Assembly: GCF_000013865.1 (NCBI RefSeq)
Contig: NC_007948.1
Span: 2,108,001-2,172,000 of the forward strand
Length of the DNA: 64,000 nucleotides
Origin: Polaromonas sp. JS666
Lineage (GTDB): Bacteria > Pseudomonadota > Gammaproteobacteria > Burkholderiales > Burkholderiaceae_C
Direction of reading: 5' to 3'
The first letter of the stretch is position 1. Every line of letters starts with the position of its first letter. A program made the translations under genes and the position numbers. The notes under the pieces are model-generated. The model worked only from the letters and a program-made list of their open reading frames with translations. It was not told the DNA's origin and ran no database searches. Below, in pieces: positions 8,630-17,750 of this stretch.

Positions 8630-9646
8630 TTATCGCGTGAAGACGCATAGGTAAATGACAAAGACGGTGGCCAGCCACAGGGTCTCCACCAGCATCAGGG
8701 CCATTGGCCGCCAGCCGAGCTTGAGCAGTTCTTCAAACGAGGTCTTGATGCCCAGCGCCGAAATGGCGATCACCAGGCAGATGCGGGAGATCTGGCTCAA
8801 GGCCTCTGTGAACCGGGGCGTGAGGCCGCCCAGGCTGTTGACCAGCACCAGGGCCATGAATCCGATCAGGAAAAAAGGCAGCAGCGGTGCCTGCCGGTTC
8901 CCACTGCTGGGGGCATTGCTGCGCTGTCGCCAATACCAGGCGAGTACGGCCACCACAGGCACCAGCAGCGTGACGCGAAACAGTTTGACGATCACGGCGA
9001 CGTCGCCCGCTTCATGGGAAATCATCAGGCCCGCGCCTATGACCTGCGCCACGTCATGGATGGTGCCGCCCAGGAAGATGCCGGCGCCGGTGTCGCTCCA
9101 CTGCAGCGCTTTGGCCAGCAGCGGATAGGCAATCATGGCCAGCGTTGACAGGCCCGTCACGCCGACCACCGTCAGCAAGGTGTGGCGCTCGTTCTCTTCG
9201 GTTTTGGGCATGACCGCCGCCACCGCCAGCGCCGCCGATGCGCCGCAAATGGACACAGCCGCACCGCAAAGCAGGCCAAAGTCGGTCTTCAGGCCAAAGC
9301 GCCGCGCCAGCCAGGCGCCCAGCGCGATGGTGCTGACAATGCCCAGGGCCGCCGTCGCCAGCGGGCCGATACCGAGCTGCCCGATTTGCGCCAGCGTGAT
9401 GCGCGCACCCAGCAGGGCCACGCCGATGCGCAGCAGGGTCCTGGCACAAAACTCGATGCCGGGCCGGCAGCGTGCATCCTGGTGCAGGAAGTGAAAGGCC
9501 AGGCCAAATAGCAGCGCGTAGAGCAGTTGCGGGCCACCGTAATGCTCGGAGAGGAAGGTGGCGCCCAGCATGATGAGCAGCGGCAATGCAAGGCCAGGCC
9601 ACAAGCTGCGGGTTTGGTGGATCCAGGGGCGCGCATAGCTGAGCAT
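8630..9646 (-). CDS. YeiH/UPF0324-type putative sulfate exporter
   Basis: Polytopic inner-membrane protein of about 338 residues with roughly ten hydrophobic segments; conserved stretches include GVALLGARITLAQIG, CGAAVSICGASAALAVAAV and GGTIHDVAQVIGAG, typical of UPF0324. I place the start at the ATG at 9646; the open frame continues to a TTG at 9748 inside the preceding gene. Members have been proposed as sulfate exporters in bacteria that desulfonate organosulfonates. Here it is the last gene of a run of sulfur-related genes on this strand, which fits export of sulfite or sulfate released by catabolism. The transport role is inferred. Confidence 0.85.
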   Translation of the reverse strand: MLSYARPWIHQTRSLWPGLALPLLIMLGATFLSEHYGGPQLLYALLFGLAFHFLHQDARCRPGIEFCARTLLRIGVALLGARITLAQIGQLGIGPLATAALGIVSTIALGAWLARRFGLKTDFGLLCGAAVSICGASAALAVAAVMPKTEENERHTLLTVVGVTGLSTLAMIAYPLLAKALQWSDTGAGIFLGGTIHDVAQVIGAGLMISHEAGDVAVIVKLFRVTLLVPVVAVLAWYWRQRSNAPSSGNRQAPLLPFFLIGFMALVLVNSLGGLTPRFTEALSQISRICLVIAISALGIKTSFEELLKLGWRPMALMLVETLWLATVFVIYLCVFTR

Positions 9647-9728
9647 GGTTGTGCAAGACCTCGGGGGAAAGAAGATAAAAAGGACCGCAAAAGGGAACGC
9701 CGGCGTGCGGCGTGAGATGGCGTTTGGC

Positions 9729-10967
9729 TCAGGCGGTGAGTGCGGCAAATCCCTGCAGCAAATCGCGCAGCAGGTCGGCCGGGTCTTCCAGCCCGATGTG
9801 CAGCCGGATCACCTGGCCACGGTCCGACCAGTCGGTCACGCTGCGGGCGCGGCGCATGTCGGCCAGCGTGACCAGGCTTTCATAGCCGCCCCACGAGGCA
9901 CCAATGCCAAACAATTGAAGGCTGTCGATCAGCCGCTCGGCGGCTCTCTGGTCGAAGCCGGGTTGGAGTTCGAAAGAAACCAGGCCATTGCTTCCCTTGC
10001 AGTCTCTTTGCCACAGGGCATGACCCGGGTGATCGGGCAAGGCGGGGCAGAAGACCGTGGCTACTTCGCTGCGTGATTGCAGCCAGTACGCCACTTGCAA
10101 GCCATGACTCTCGTGCAGGGCCAGGCGCGCGGCCAGGCTGCGTGTGCCGCGCAGCACCAGGTAGGCATCGTCGGGGCTGACCGTCATGCCGAAGGCGTCA
10201 CTGCGTTCGGCCAGTGCCTGCCAGGTATCTTTCGTGGTGGCAACGGTGCCCATCATCACGTCGGAATGGCCCGAAAGGTATTTGGTGGCAGCCATGATGG
10301 ATACATCGGCGCCCAAAGCCAGCGGCCGGTATTGGCAGCCGGAGCCCCAGGTGTTGTCGGCCACCAGCAGGAGCCCTCTCACGCGCGCGATTTCGGCCAG
10401 ACGCGGCAGGTCGCACATTTCGTAGACCAGCGAGCCCGGGCATTCGGCATAAATCATGCACGTGCCGGCTTCGATTTTTTCTTCCACGTCGCTGCCATCG
10501 GCCGCAAAGAAAGTGCAGCGGATGTTGTACGGCGTGAGGAAGGAGCCCACCAGCTTGCGCGCCGGCTCGTACACGCTGTCTGACATCAGCAGGTGGTCGC
10601 CGGGCTTCAGGTAAGAGAGCAGCGTCATGGCGATGGCGGCCAGGCCGGTGGGAAAGAGCCGCGTCCGGTAGGCGCCTTCGAGTTCACTGACCACATCTTC
10701 GAGTGCGAAATTGGTCGGGTTGCCACGGGCTCCGTAGGTGAACAGCCGCTCATCGCCGCGCCGCATGCGCATCTCGCGCTGCTGCGCCGTGTTGTCAAAC
10801 AGCACGGTGCTGGCGCGCACCACGGGCGGGTTGACCGGCCGGCCGCCGTCGAAGGCGGGCTGCTTGCCGGCGTGGACCAGACGGGTCAGGGGCGACGCAC
10901 CGGATGGTGAGGTAGCCGGCGGCGATGTTTTATTCATGCGGGGAGCGCCTGGGTGACCTTGGTGCAT
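9729..10967 (-). CDS. metC: cystathionine beta-lyase-like PLP enzyme (Cys/Met metabolism family)
   Basis: PLP-dependent enzyme of the gamma family that cleaves C-S bonds of sulfur amino acids. The Schiff-base lysine lies in AATKYLSGHSD (about residue 229 from the upstream ATG), with the cofactor motifs FPTGLAAIA and VADNTWGSG ahead of it. The start may be 10967 or the in-frame ATG at 10937; neither has a strong ribosome site. It follows the Bug receptor gene by six bases or more and precedes the putative sulfate exporter. Within this operon it may liberate thiols rather than serve methionine synthesis; that is inferred from context. Confidence 0.88.
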   Translation of the reverse strand: MHQGHPGAPRMNKTSPPATSPSGASPLTRLVHAGKQPAFDGGRPVNPPVVRASTVLFDNTAQQREMRMRRGDERLFTYGARGNPTNFALEDVVSELEGAYRTRLFPTGLAAIAMTLLSYLKPGDHLLMSDSVYEPARKLVGSFLTPYNIRCTFFAADGSDVEEKIEAGTCMIYAECPGSLVYEMCDLPRLAEIARVRGLLLVADNTWGSGCQYRPLALGADVSIMAATKYLSGHSDVMMGTVATTKDTWQALAERSDAFGMTVSPDDAYLVLRGTRSLAARLALHESHGLQVAYWLQSRSEVATVFCPALPDHPGHALWQRDCKGSNGLVSFELQPGFDQRAAERLIDSLQLFGIGASWGGYESLVTLADMRRARSVTDWSDRGQVIRLHIGLEDPADLLRDLLQGFAALTA

Positions 10968-10973
10968 GACACA

Positions 10974-11972
10974 TCAGTCCAGTTTCGCACCCGACAGCTT
11001 GACGACGCGCGACCAGCGGGCGATGTCTTCCTTGAGCTGCGCAGCAAAGGCCGCCGGCGTGTTGCCGACCACTTCGCTGCCGCCGTCGGTGATCAGTTTG
11101 TTGACTTCCGGCAATTTGAGCGCCCGCACAATGCTGTCGTGCAGATAGGCCACGCGTTCCGGCGGCGTGCCGGCCGGCGCAAAAAAGCCATACCAGTCTT
11201 CAAAGGTCGTATTGCGGTAGCCGAGCTCTTCCAGCGTCGGGACCTTTGCAAACACGCCAATGCGGCGCGGGCTGGTCACGGCGAGGGCGCGCATCTTGCC
11301 GTTCTGGATGAAGCTGGACACGGATGCCGTCGAGGTGATGAGCAAATCGACCTGACCGCCGAGCAGGTCGGTGATCGCCGGGGCGGCGCCCTTGTACGGC
11401 ACATGGGTCATGCTCAGGGCGCTGTCCTTTTCAAGCACCACACCGACCAGGTGCGAGAGCGTGCCGTTGCCGGGCGTGGCATAGGTGACGCGGCCAGGCT
11501 GGCTCTTGATCTGGGTGGCCAGGTCGGCAATGGTTTTGTAGGGTGAGTTGCTGGCCACGACCAGGACCAGGGGTGCCGCATTGATCTGGGTGATGGGCAT
11601 GAAATTTTTCAGCGGGTCAAAGCCCGGCGACGCATACAGCGTGGGGTTGACTGCCATCAGCGAGACCTGGCCCGTCAGCACGGTATAGCCGTCGGGCCTG
11701 GCATCGGCCACGGTCTTGGCGCCGATGTTGCCGCCGGCGCCGCCCCGGTTGTCGACGACCGCGCTTTGGCCGGTGATCTCGGACAGCCGGCTCGTCACGA
11801 AACGGGTCGTGGCGTCATTGCCGCCACCGGCGGGAAAGGGCGACACAAATCTGATCGTCTGGTTCGGGAAACCACCGACCTGGGACATCGGCTGTTGTGC
11901 GGAAGCGCCGCCGTGCACGGCGAACAGGGCCCAGCAGAGTGAGGCAGCGGTGAATTTCAGCTTGGTTAGCAT
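10974..11972 (-). CDS. Bug-family periplasmic solute receptor (TctC-like)
   Basis: A 332-residue periplasmic binding protein. The N-terminal signal peptide ends near HGGASAQ; the mature part has the Bug motifs IRFVSPFPAGGGNDATTRF, VVDNRGGAGGNIGA and VPYKGAAPAITDLLGGQVD. Bug receptors bind carboxylates, amino acids and related organic acids, often without a linked TctAB permease, and none is encoded here. It lies between a rhodanese gene and a cystathionine beta-lyase gene, so a sulfur-containing carboxylate is a plausible ligand. That assignment is inferred. Confidence 0.93.
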   Translation of the reverse strand: MLTKLKFTAASLCWALFAVHGGASAQQPMSQVGGFPNQTIRFVSPFPAGGGNDATTRFVTSRLSEITGQSAVVDNRGGAGGNIGAKTVADARPDGYTVLTGQVSLMAVNPTLYASPGFDPLKNFMPITQINAAPLVLVVASNSPYKTIADLATQIKSQPGRVTYATPGNGTLSHLVGVVLEKDSALSMTHVPYKGAAPAITDLLGGQVDLLITSTASVSSFIQNGKMRALAVTSPRRIGVFAKVPTLEELGYRNTTFEDWYGFFAPAGTPPERVAYLHDSIVRALKLPEVNKLITDGGSEVVGNTPAAFAAQLKEDIARWSRVVKLSGAKLD

Positions 11973-12029
11973 GGCAGGCTCCTGAATAAAAAGTGGATGA
12001 AGCGGGTGGGGCGGATGGGATAAGTGAGG

Positions 12030-13631
12030 CTAGGCGGGTGCGTCGGCTGGCTCGAGCGAAGGGGTTGGCAGCCGGAAGGCCTTCAGTTCAAGCGCGTCGA
12101 GCTGCGCAATCAGGTTGACTTCCCAGGCCAGGTACTGGCGGGCCGCTTCCTTGTTGCCGTCGTGCCGGTCATGCACAAAGAACAGGAAGTCAATGCAGTC
12201 GCCGTTGGCGGGGGTGTTTTCGCTGGCTTGCAACGGCAGGCCAGCGGCACGCCAGGCGGCCAGGCCGCCTTCAAGCAGGCTGGCCGACAGGCCCAGCGCC
12301 TGAAGGTCGGTGGCAGCGCAGGCCGCCACGGCGGGTTCATCGGCAATCAGCACCACAGGTCGGTGTTCGCCGGCCAGTGTTGCCGCAAGGCGCGGCCGAA
12401 TGGCCCAGCGCGCACCGGGAATATGGCCTTGGCGAAATTGCATGCTGGGGCGTAGATCGATGGCAAGCGCCGCACCGCTTGCCATCCCGGCGGCCAGGGC
12501 TTTGGCGCTGATGGTGGGTAACACCGGCAAAGGTGCCGGCTGCGCTTCAGGCAATGCCAGGCCGCTGGCCAGGCCCTGGTCCAGTACGCTGGCATCGTGG
12601 CCCAGCTGGCGTAGCCAACTGGCCACCGTCAGCGCACGGATGCCGTCGGCATCGAACAGCACCAGCCGGGCCTGGCGCACGCCCACATACTGGTCGGTGG
12701 CCTGGATCAGCTGGCCGCCCGGCGTGTGCTGGGCGCCGGGCAGGCTGCCGCGCGCATATTCTTCCGGGGTGCGGACATCGCACAAAAAGAGCGTGCGCTG
12801 CGCATCATCGGCCCAGCCGCGCACGGTTTGCGCGTTGACGACGGGTACGCCAAAACGTTCTGCCAGCGCCTGTGCCGCGGCGCGCATGCCCGCCTGGCCA
12901 TCCGGTTTGCCGGGTTCACCATAGCGGCGCGTGCCGCCGTGCTCGAGTTCCAGATCGGCCAGGTACCAGCCCTGGGTGCCGTTTTCCAGCGCAGAGACGG
13001 GATTGCGCAGGCCCAGGTTGATCAGCGTCTGCGCGCCGATGATGCTGCGTGTGCGCCCCGCGCAATTGATCACGATGTGCGTTTGTTCGCTGGGCACCAG
13101 GTCCCGGATGCGCAAGGCCAGCTCGCCGTTGGGGCAACTGATGGCCGCCGGAATGTTCATTTTCTGGAATTCCGAAAAAGGCCGCCCGTCCAGCACCACC
13201 ACGTCTTCCCGGCGCGCCAGCATGGCCGCCAGTTCGGTTGCGTTCACCCGGGGCGTGTGATAGACCTGCTCGGCCAGCTCGCCAAAACTCTTGGACGGTA
13301 CGTTGACGCCGGCGAACAGCGGAAAACCGGCGGCCTGCCAGCCGGCGCTGCCGCCTTGCAGCACGTGCACATTGGAATAGCCCAGCGCGGCGAGGCGGAG
13401 CGCGGCCGAGGGTGCGACCTGCTGGCCATCATCGTCGTACACCACCAGCCGGACACTTTGGCGCGGCGCCAGGCGCGGCGCGTCCAGCTCCAGCCGGCTG
13501 TAGGGCAGGGGGATGCCGTAAAACAAATGGGCCTGACCGTACTGGCCGTGCTCGCGCACATCGAACAGGGCGATTTCCTCGCCGTCGTGCAGCCAGGCTT
13601 TCAGCGTGGCGGCGTCTATAAAACGTGTCAT
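12030..13631 (-). CDS. four-domain rhodanese-like sulfurtransferase
   Basis: About 533 residues made of four rhodanese modules (about 1-105, 125-225, 265-365, 380-480) followed by a C-terminal segment rich in Asp and His. Only the second module keeps an active-site cysteine, in NCAGRTRS (about Cys190); the equivalent loops of the others read YDDDGQQ, FDADGIR and IADEPAV and lack it. The start at MTRFIDAATLK is chosen on domain grounds; the frame opens at 13685. It lies 53 bases downstream of the thiol dioxygenase gene in the same direction. Likely role: handling persulfide or sulfite-level sulfur produced by the dioxygenase. Confidence 0.9.
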   Translation of the reverse strand: MTRFIDAATLKAWLHDGEEIALFDVREHGQYGQAHLFYGIPLPYSRLELDAPRLAPRQSVRLVVYDDDGQQVAPSAALRLAALGYSNVHVLQGGSAGWQAAGFPLFAGVNVPSKSFGELAEQVYHTPRVNATELAAMLARREDVVVLDGRPFSEFQKMNIPAAISCPNGELALRIRDLVPSEQTHIVINCAGRTRSIIGAQTLINLGLRNPVSALENGTQGWYLADLELEHGGTRRYGEPGKPDGQAGMRAAAQALAERFGVPVVNAQTVRGWADDAQRTLFLCDVRTPEEYARGSLPGAQHTPGGQLIQATDQYVGVRQARLVLFDADGIRALTVASWLRQLGHDASVLDQGLASGLALPEAQPAPLPVLPTISAKALAAGMASGAALAIDLRPSMQFRQGHIPGARWAIRPRLAATLAGEHRPVVLIADEPAVAACAATDLQALGLSASLLEGGLAAWRAAGLPLQASENTPANGDCIDFLFFVHDRHDGNKEAARQYLAWEVNLIAQLDALELKAFRLPTPSLEPADAPA

Positions 13632-13684
13632 GGATTGGGAGCGCGTGGAATGTGTGAAGTGCGTGGAGTGGGAGGGCAAGGTCA

Positions 13685-14272
13685 TCAGCGGCGGGTCTGC
13701 ACGCCGATCCCCATGGTTTCGTACGTGCCCTTTTCCAGGTCGTAGCCGGTGCGCGTGTTCAGCGTTTCAAGCGCGCGGCCATACATGTGCAGGTGCCGGA
13801 TGACCTGGCCGGCCGGGATTTCAACCGAATGAATGTCGTCCGGCATCAATGCAATGCCCGTGCCCGGCTCCACCACGATGGCGCTGACTTCCTTGAGCTG
13901 GGCCTTGCCGGGCACCGAGCCGTCGTCCTGGCGTTCGTAAACACGGTTGAGCTCGGTGCCTTCCACGGCGCTGATGCAGGCCCAGGTGGTGTGGTTGTGC
14001 GGCACGATGCGCTTGCCGGGGCGCATCACGTTCAGGTAAAGGGCAAAGCGCTGGTCGGCATCTTCCGCGATCAGGTAGCGGGCCTGCAGCTCATTGCCTT
14101 CGGGCGGGGCGAATTCGCTGGCGTTCCACAGGTCCTTGCGTCCGGCCAGCTGATTGAGTGCCGCCAGAACCTCGGCCAGGGATTGGCGTGTGGCATCACC
14201 ATTTCCGACAATATTTTTAATGTTTTTGATGGTGTCGTTCACCACCTGGGTGCGCTGTGCTGCTGCAGTCAT
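13685..14272 (-). CDS. cupin thiol dioxygenase (cysteine dioxygenase family)
   Basis: A 195-residue non-heme iron enzyme that oxidises a thiol to a sulfinate with O2. The metal-binding histidines are His92 and His94 (VPHNHTTW) and His148 (DDIHSVEI), the 3-His pattern of the family. Family members act on cysteine, 3-mercaptopropionate or mercaptosuccinate; the substrate cannot be decided from the sequence. It is the first gene of a five-gene sulfur operon and is divergent from a LysR gene, which is probably its activator. The length is normal and no lesion is seen. Confidence 0.9.
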   Translation of the reverse strand: MTAAAQRTQVVNDTIKNIKNIVGNGDATRQSLAEVLAALNQLAGRKDLWNASEFAPPEGNELQARYLIAEDADQRFALYLNVMRPGKRIVPHNHTTWACISAVEGTELNRVYERQDDGSVPGKAQLKEVSAIVVEPGTGIALMPDDIHSVEIPAGQVIRHLHMYGRALETLNTRTGYDLEKGTYETMGIGVQTRR

Positions 14273-14366
14273 GAGAGTTTTCCCGAGTGAATATGAGTGG
14301 AATATCTGTTTGATGGGGCTAATATAGTGAAGTCATATTTTTGAAACAATGCGGAAATAGAGATAA

Positions 14367-14389
14367 ATACATTAATATTTGTAATGTAT
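14367..14389 (+). promoter_or_regulatory. perfect inverted repeat at the LysR start, probable autoregulatory operator
   Basis: ATACATTA-N7-TAATGTAT: perfect 8-bp arms. The right arm runs into the ATG of the LysR gene (14388), so binding there would block that gene's translation start or transcription while leaving the divergent operon's promoter side accessible. A/T-rich, T-N11-A-like symmetry fits LysR regulators. Confidence 0.6.
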
Positions 14390-15293
14390 GAATACGCTTG
14401 ATTTGGAGTTGCTCAGGGCCCTGGTGGCCATTGAGGAGCAGGACAGCTTTGCCGGCGCCGCCATTCACCTGGGTAAAACGCAGTCGGCGGTGACGCAGCA
14501 AATGCAGCGCCTGGAAGACCAGATTGGCCACCCCTTGTTTGAAAAGCAGGGGCGCCACAAGCGGCTGACGCCGCACGGCCAAAAGCTGCTTGACTACGCG
14601 CGGCACTTGCTGGCCATCAATGACGATGCCCTGCGCAGCCTGCAGCAGGGCAACCTGGAAGGCGTGCTGCGCATCGGTGCGCCGCACGATGTAGCCGACA
14701 CCATGCTGCCGACGCTGCTGGCGCAGGTGGCGCGCGCCTCACCGCTGCTGCGGCTCGACATCCACGTCGGGCGCAGCCCTTTCCTGATGGAGTCGCTCAA
14801 GCGCGGCGAGATCGATATGACCATCTCCAATCGCAATGACCCGGCGCTTGACGGCGTGGTCCTGCGCACCTCGCCCACGGTGTGGCTGTGTTCGGCCAGC
14901 TATGTGCATGACCGCGCCAAGCCCGTGCCGCTGATCCTGGTGGATGGCCCCAGCGTGTTTTACAGACTGGCGCGCGAGGCGCTTGATGCCGCGGGCATCC
15001 GGTGGTCGCCCAACTACACCGCGTCGAGCCTGATCGGCATCAAGGCTGCGCTGCGGGCGGGCCTGGGCGTGACCGCGCGTGGCATCGAGATGGCGGGCGC
15101 AGACCTGCGCGTACTGGGCGAAAACGACGGCTTGCCCCGGCTGCCCGACCTGGATTACTACCTGTTCGTTCGCAAAAACGTCATCAACCCAATCACGCGC
15201 AAGGTGTTCGACATGCTCAAGGCCAACCTGGGGCTGATTCGCAGCGCGGCCGAGCCGGTGGCGCCGCAACGCCTGTTGGCCGCAGATGAGTGA
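14388..15293 (+). CDS. LysR-family regulator of the sulfur operon
   Basis: A 301-residue LysR-type regulator: winged helix-turn-helix at about residues 3-60 (LELLRALVAIEEQDSFAGAA, TQSAVTQQMQRLEDQIG) and a periplasmic-binding-like effector domain from about residue 90. It is transcribed away from the thiol dioxygenase operon across a 115-bp gap, the standard arrangement for a dedicated activator. A perfect inverted repeat overlaps its own start codon. The effector is unknown; the operon suggests a thiol or sulfur-containing acid. Confidence 0.93.
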   Translation: MNTLDLELLRALVAIEEQDSFAGAAIHLGKTQSAVTQQMQRLEDQIGHPLFEKQGRHKRLTPHGQKLLDYARHLLAINDDALRSLQQGNLEGVLRIGAPHDVADTMLPTLLAQVARASPLLRLDIHVGRSPFLMESLKRGEIDMTISNRNDPALDGVVLRTSPTVWLCSASYVHDRAKPVPLILVDGPSVFYRLAREALDAAGIRWSPNYTASSLIGIKAALRAGLGVTARGIEMAGADLRVLGENDGLPRLPDLDYYLFVRKNVINPITRKVFDMLKANLGLIRSAAEPVAPQRLLAADE

Positions 15294-15334
15294 TATTTTA
15301 GGGCTGCGGCCCTTGTGTGGCGGGTGAATGCAGC

Positions 15335-15372
15335 TATTGTTTTTGTAGCTATTCTGGCGTCAGCCGCAGCGT
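15335..15372. repeat. short intergenic repeat (GATAGCTGCTTGCGC type), degenerate
   Basis: The segment around CAGCTATTGTTTTTGTAG is the reverse-complement form of a short repeat that I recognise from Comamonadaceae intergenic regions. Other copies are near 16863-16890, 39795-39852 and 62400-62460. The rest of the gap 15294-15487 holds an AGGGC-TGCG-GCCCT hairpin near 15299 and no gene. Confidence 0.5.
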
Positions 15373-15487
15373 CAATGCCGCGCTCGATGCGGTCCGGGCA
15401 ACTCCGGCCACGGCGGTGGCCGGCAACCGCGCCATCTGCACTGACATCTCCGTGGACTATGCTTGGCCCCTCTTCAGGAGCTGAACC

Positions 15488-16798
15488 ATGGCCCTTTTTT
15501 CCCAGGATGCCCTCAACCCCGGCGTACGCAAGCGCGAGGTGTTTGGCTGGGCCATGTACGACTTTGCGAACTCGGGCTACACCACTGTCGTGATCACGGC
15601 AGTGTTTGCCGCCTATTTCGTGGGCGGCATTGCGCAGAAGGCCGAGTGGGCCACCTTTGCCTGGACGGCGGCGCTCAGCGTGTCCTACGCGATTGTCATG
15701 CTCACCATGCCCAGCATCGGTGCCTATGCCGACCTGCGCGCAGCCAAGAAACGGCTGCTGATGCTGACGACGATGGGTTGCGTGGTGACCACCGCAGCGC
15801 TCGCGCTCGCAGGGCCTGGCAGCGTGGCGTTCGCCATGTTGCTGATCATTCTGTCGAACACCTTTTTTTCGTATGGCGAATCACTGACCGCCGCCTTCCT
15901 GCCGGAGCTGGCCAGGGCCGAGGCCTTGGGCAAGGTCAGCGGCTGGGGCTGGAGTTTTGGCTATTTTGGCGGCATGCTGGCGCTGGGGCTTTGCCTGGGC
16001 TACGTGATTTGGGCCCAAGGCCAGGGCATCAGGGCCGAGCAGTTTGTTCCCGTCACCATGCTGATCACGGCGGTGATCTACGGCTTGGCATCGCTGGTCA
16101 CGTTCCGCCTGCTCAATGAACGGGCCCGGCCCAACCCGGCTGCATTGCGTCAGGGCGGTATCAAGGCTTCGCTTGCGCAGCTGCACCAGACTTTTCGCCA
16201 GGCCAGGCGTTACCGGGATTTCATGTGGCTGCTGGCCTGCGCCGTGTTTTACCAGGGGGGCGTGGCCGTGGCCATCGCGCTGGCTGCGATTTACGCCGAG
16301 CAGGTGATTGGCTTCCAGCCGCAGGAAACCATGGTGCTGATCTTCGTGCTCAACCTTGCAGCCGCCGGCGGCGCGTTCGCCTTTGGTTATTTCCAGGATC
16401 GCATCGGCCACAAGCTGGCGCTAGGCATCACGCTGGTGGGCTGGATCGCCACTTGCGTGATCGCTGCCGTCACAACGACCAAAGGCGGCTTCTGGTACGC
16501 CGCCGCGATCGCGGGCCTGTGCATGGGCTCGAGCCAGTCGGCTGGCCGCGCCATGGCCGGCATGTTCGCGCCGAAAAGGCAACTGGCGGAGTTTTACGGC
16601 CTGTGGACCTTCGCGATCCGCCTGGCCAGCATCATCGGGCCGTTAAGCTACGGCGCCATCACCTGGATGACGGGAGGTAACCAGCGCATAGCCATTCTGT
16701 CGACGGCCGTGCTGTTTGCCGTGGGATTGGTGCTGCTGATTCCGGTGAATGTGCAACGCGGGCGTGAAGCCGCGCTGCAGGCTGACGCCCAGATCTGA
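15488..16798 (+). CDS. MFS transporter, UMF1 family (Atg22-like)
   Basis: A 436-residue inner-membrane carrier with about twelve hydrophobic helices. The N-terminal WAMYDFANSGYTTVVITAVFAAYF and the motif NTFFSYGESLTAAFLPELA are characteristic of the UMF1/Atg22-like branch of the major facilitator superfamily. The start ATG is preceded by CAGGAG about ten bases upstream. It stands alone between a LysR gene and the convergent murI. The substrate is unknown; amino acids are transported by the eukaryotic relative, which does not settle the bacterial case. Confidence 0.9.
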   Translation: MALFSQDALNPGVRKREVFGWAMYDFANSGYTTVVITAVFAAYFVGGIAQKAEWATFAWTAALSVSYAIVMLTMPSIGAYADLRAAKKRLLMLTTMGCVVTTAALALAGPGSVAFAMLLIILSNTFFSYGESLTAAFLPELARAEALGKVSGWGWSFGYFGGMLALGLCLGYVIWAQGQGIRAEQFVPVTMLITAVIYGLASLVTFRLLNERARPNPAALRQGGIKASLAQLHQTFRQARRYRDFMWLLACAVFYQGGVAVAIALAAIYAEQVIGFQPQETMVLIFVLNLAAAGGAFAFGYFQDRIGHKLALGITLVGWIATCVIAAVTTTKGGFWYAAAIAGLCMGSSQSAGRAMAGMFAPKRQLAEFYGLWTFAIRLASIIGPLSYGAITWMTGGNQRIAILSTAVLFAVGLVLLIPVNVQRGREAALQADAQI

Positions 16799-16862
16799 GG
16801 AAGCGCTCAACAAGCCGTTGCGAACGAGGTCGAGGGGATGCCTGCACCTTCCCTCGGGGCGC

Positions 16863-16890
16863 GCAGGCAGCTATTAAAAATGTAGCGAAT
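16863..16890. repeat. short intergenic repeat next to the murI stop
   Basis: GCAGGCAGCTATTAAAAATGTAGCGA matches the reverse of the Comamonadaceae repeat seen at 39795. The murI stop codon falls inside it, so murI ends within the repeat. Confidence 0.55.
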
Positions 16891-17719
16891 CCACGGTGCT
16901 GTCCAGCTGCAGCCAGTGCTGCACTGCCGCTTGCAAGGTGTTTGTCTGACCGGTGGTGAACAGCTTGACCTGACCCATGCCTGGTGCGGCGGGGGCGACA
17001 GTCTGCGGCTCAGCGGCGGGTAGCCGCAAGCGGGTCTGGCGCGCGACCGGTGCGCCGGTGTCCAGGAACTGAACGTGAGGGCCGAGCAGGGCGCGCAGGT
17101 GTTCGCTGGCGAACGGGTAGTGCGTGCAGCCGAGCACCAGCGTGTCGATCTCGCCTTCATTCAAGCCAAATGGGCCCATCGCCCTTGTATGGTGGGCACA
17201 AGCAGCCAATATTTCAGTAGCGCTTCCAGGGTCGGCTTTGTCGTCAATGCCGCGCTCAATGGCGTCTGCCAGGCCGTCGCAGGGCTGCAGGACAAACTCC
17301 GCCTGGCCTGCCAGCGAGTCCCGCAGCCGCTTGAACCTGGCGCTGGCCAAGGTGCCGCGGGTGGCCATTACCCCGATGCGCCGGGTCCGGCTCAAGAGCG
17401 TGGCGGGCTTGAGTGCCGGTTCAACGCCGATGATCGGAAGATTCGGGTGCTCTTCACGCAGCAAATGAATGGCTGCCGCCGTGGCGGTGTTGCAGGCAAT
17501 CACCAGCGCCTTGACCTTGACGTGCTGTTGCGTCAACAGGTGGCGGGTGATGGCTCGGGAGCGGGCAACCACAAAACAGTCTTCGCGCTCCCCATACGGT
17601 GCATGACCACTGTCAGCAACATAAACGAAGTTTTCATGCGGCAACTCGGCCCGCAGCGCCTTGAGGATGCTCAGGCCACCGATGCCGCTGTCGAAAACCC
17701 CGATGGCCTGGCTGGTCAA
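16874..17719 (-). CDS. murI: glutamate racemase
   Basis: Cofactor-independent racemase giving D-glutamate for peptidoglycan. The two catalytic cysteines are in VIACNTATAAA and VLGCTHYPF; the N-terminal IGVFDSGIGGLS carries the conserved Asp-Ser pair. No ATG occurs near the domain start; I chose the TTG at 17719 (MTSQAIGVFD), preceded by AAGG at a spacing of about seven, which gives 281 residues, the usual family size. The longer open frame to 17848 runs into fumA. It lies 31 bases downstream of fumA on the same strand. Confidence 0.93.
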   Translation of the reverse strand: MTSQAIGVFDSGIGGLSILKALRAELPHENFVYVADSGHAPYGEREDCFVVARSRAITRHLLTQQHVKVKALVIACNTATAAAIHLLREEHPNLPIIGVEPALKPATLLSRTRRIGVMATRGTLASARFKRLRDSLAGQAEFVLQPCDGLADAIERGIDDKADPGSATEILAACAHHTRAMGPFGLNEGEIDTLVLGCTHYPFASEHLRALLGPHVQFLDTGAPVARQTRLRLPAAEPQTVAPAAPGMGQVKLFTTGQTNTLQAAVQHWLQLDSTVDSLHF

Positions 17720-17750
17720 GCGCGAACCTTGTGCAAGCGCCGCAAGCGAC

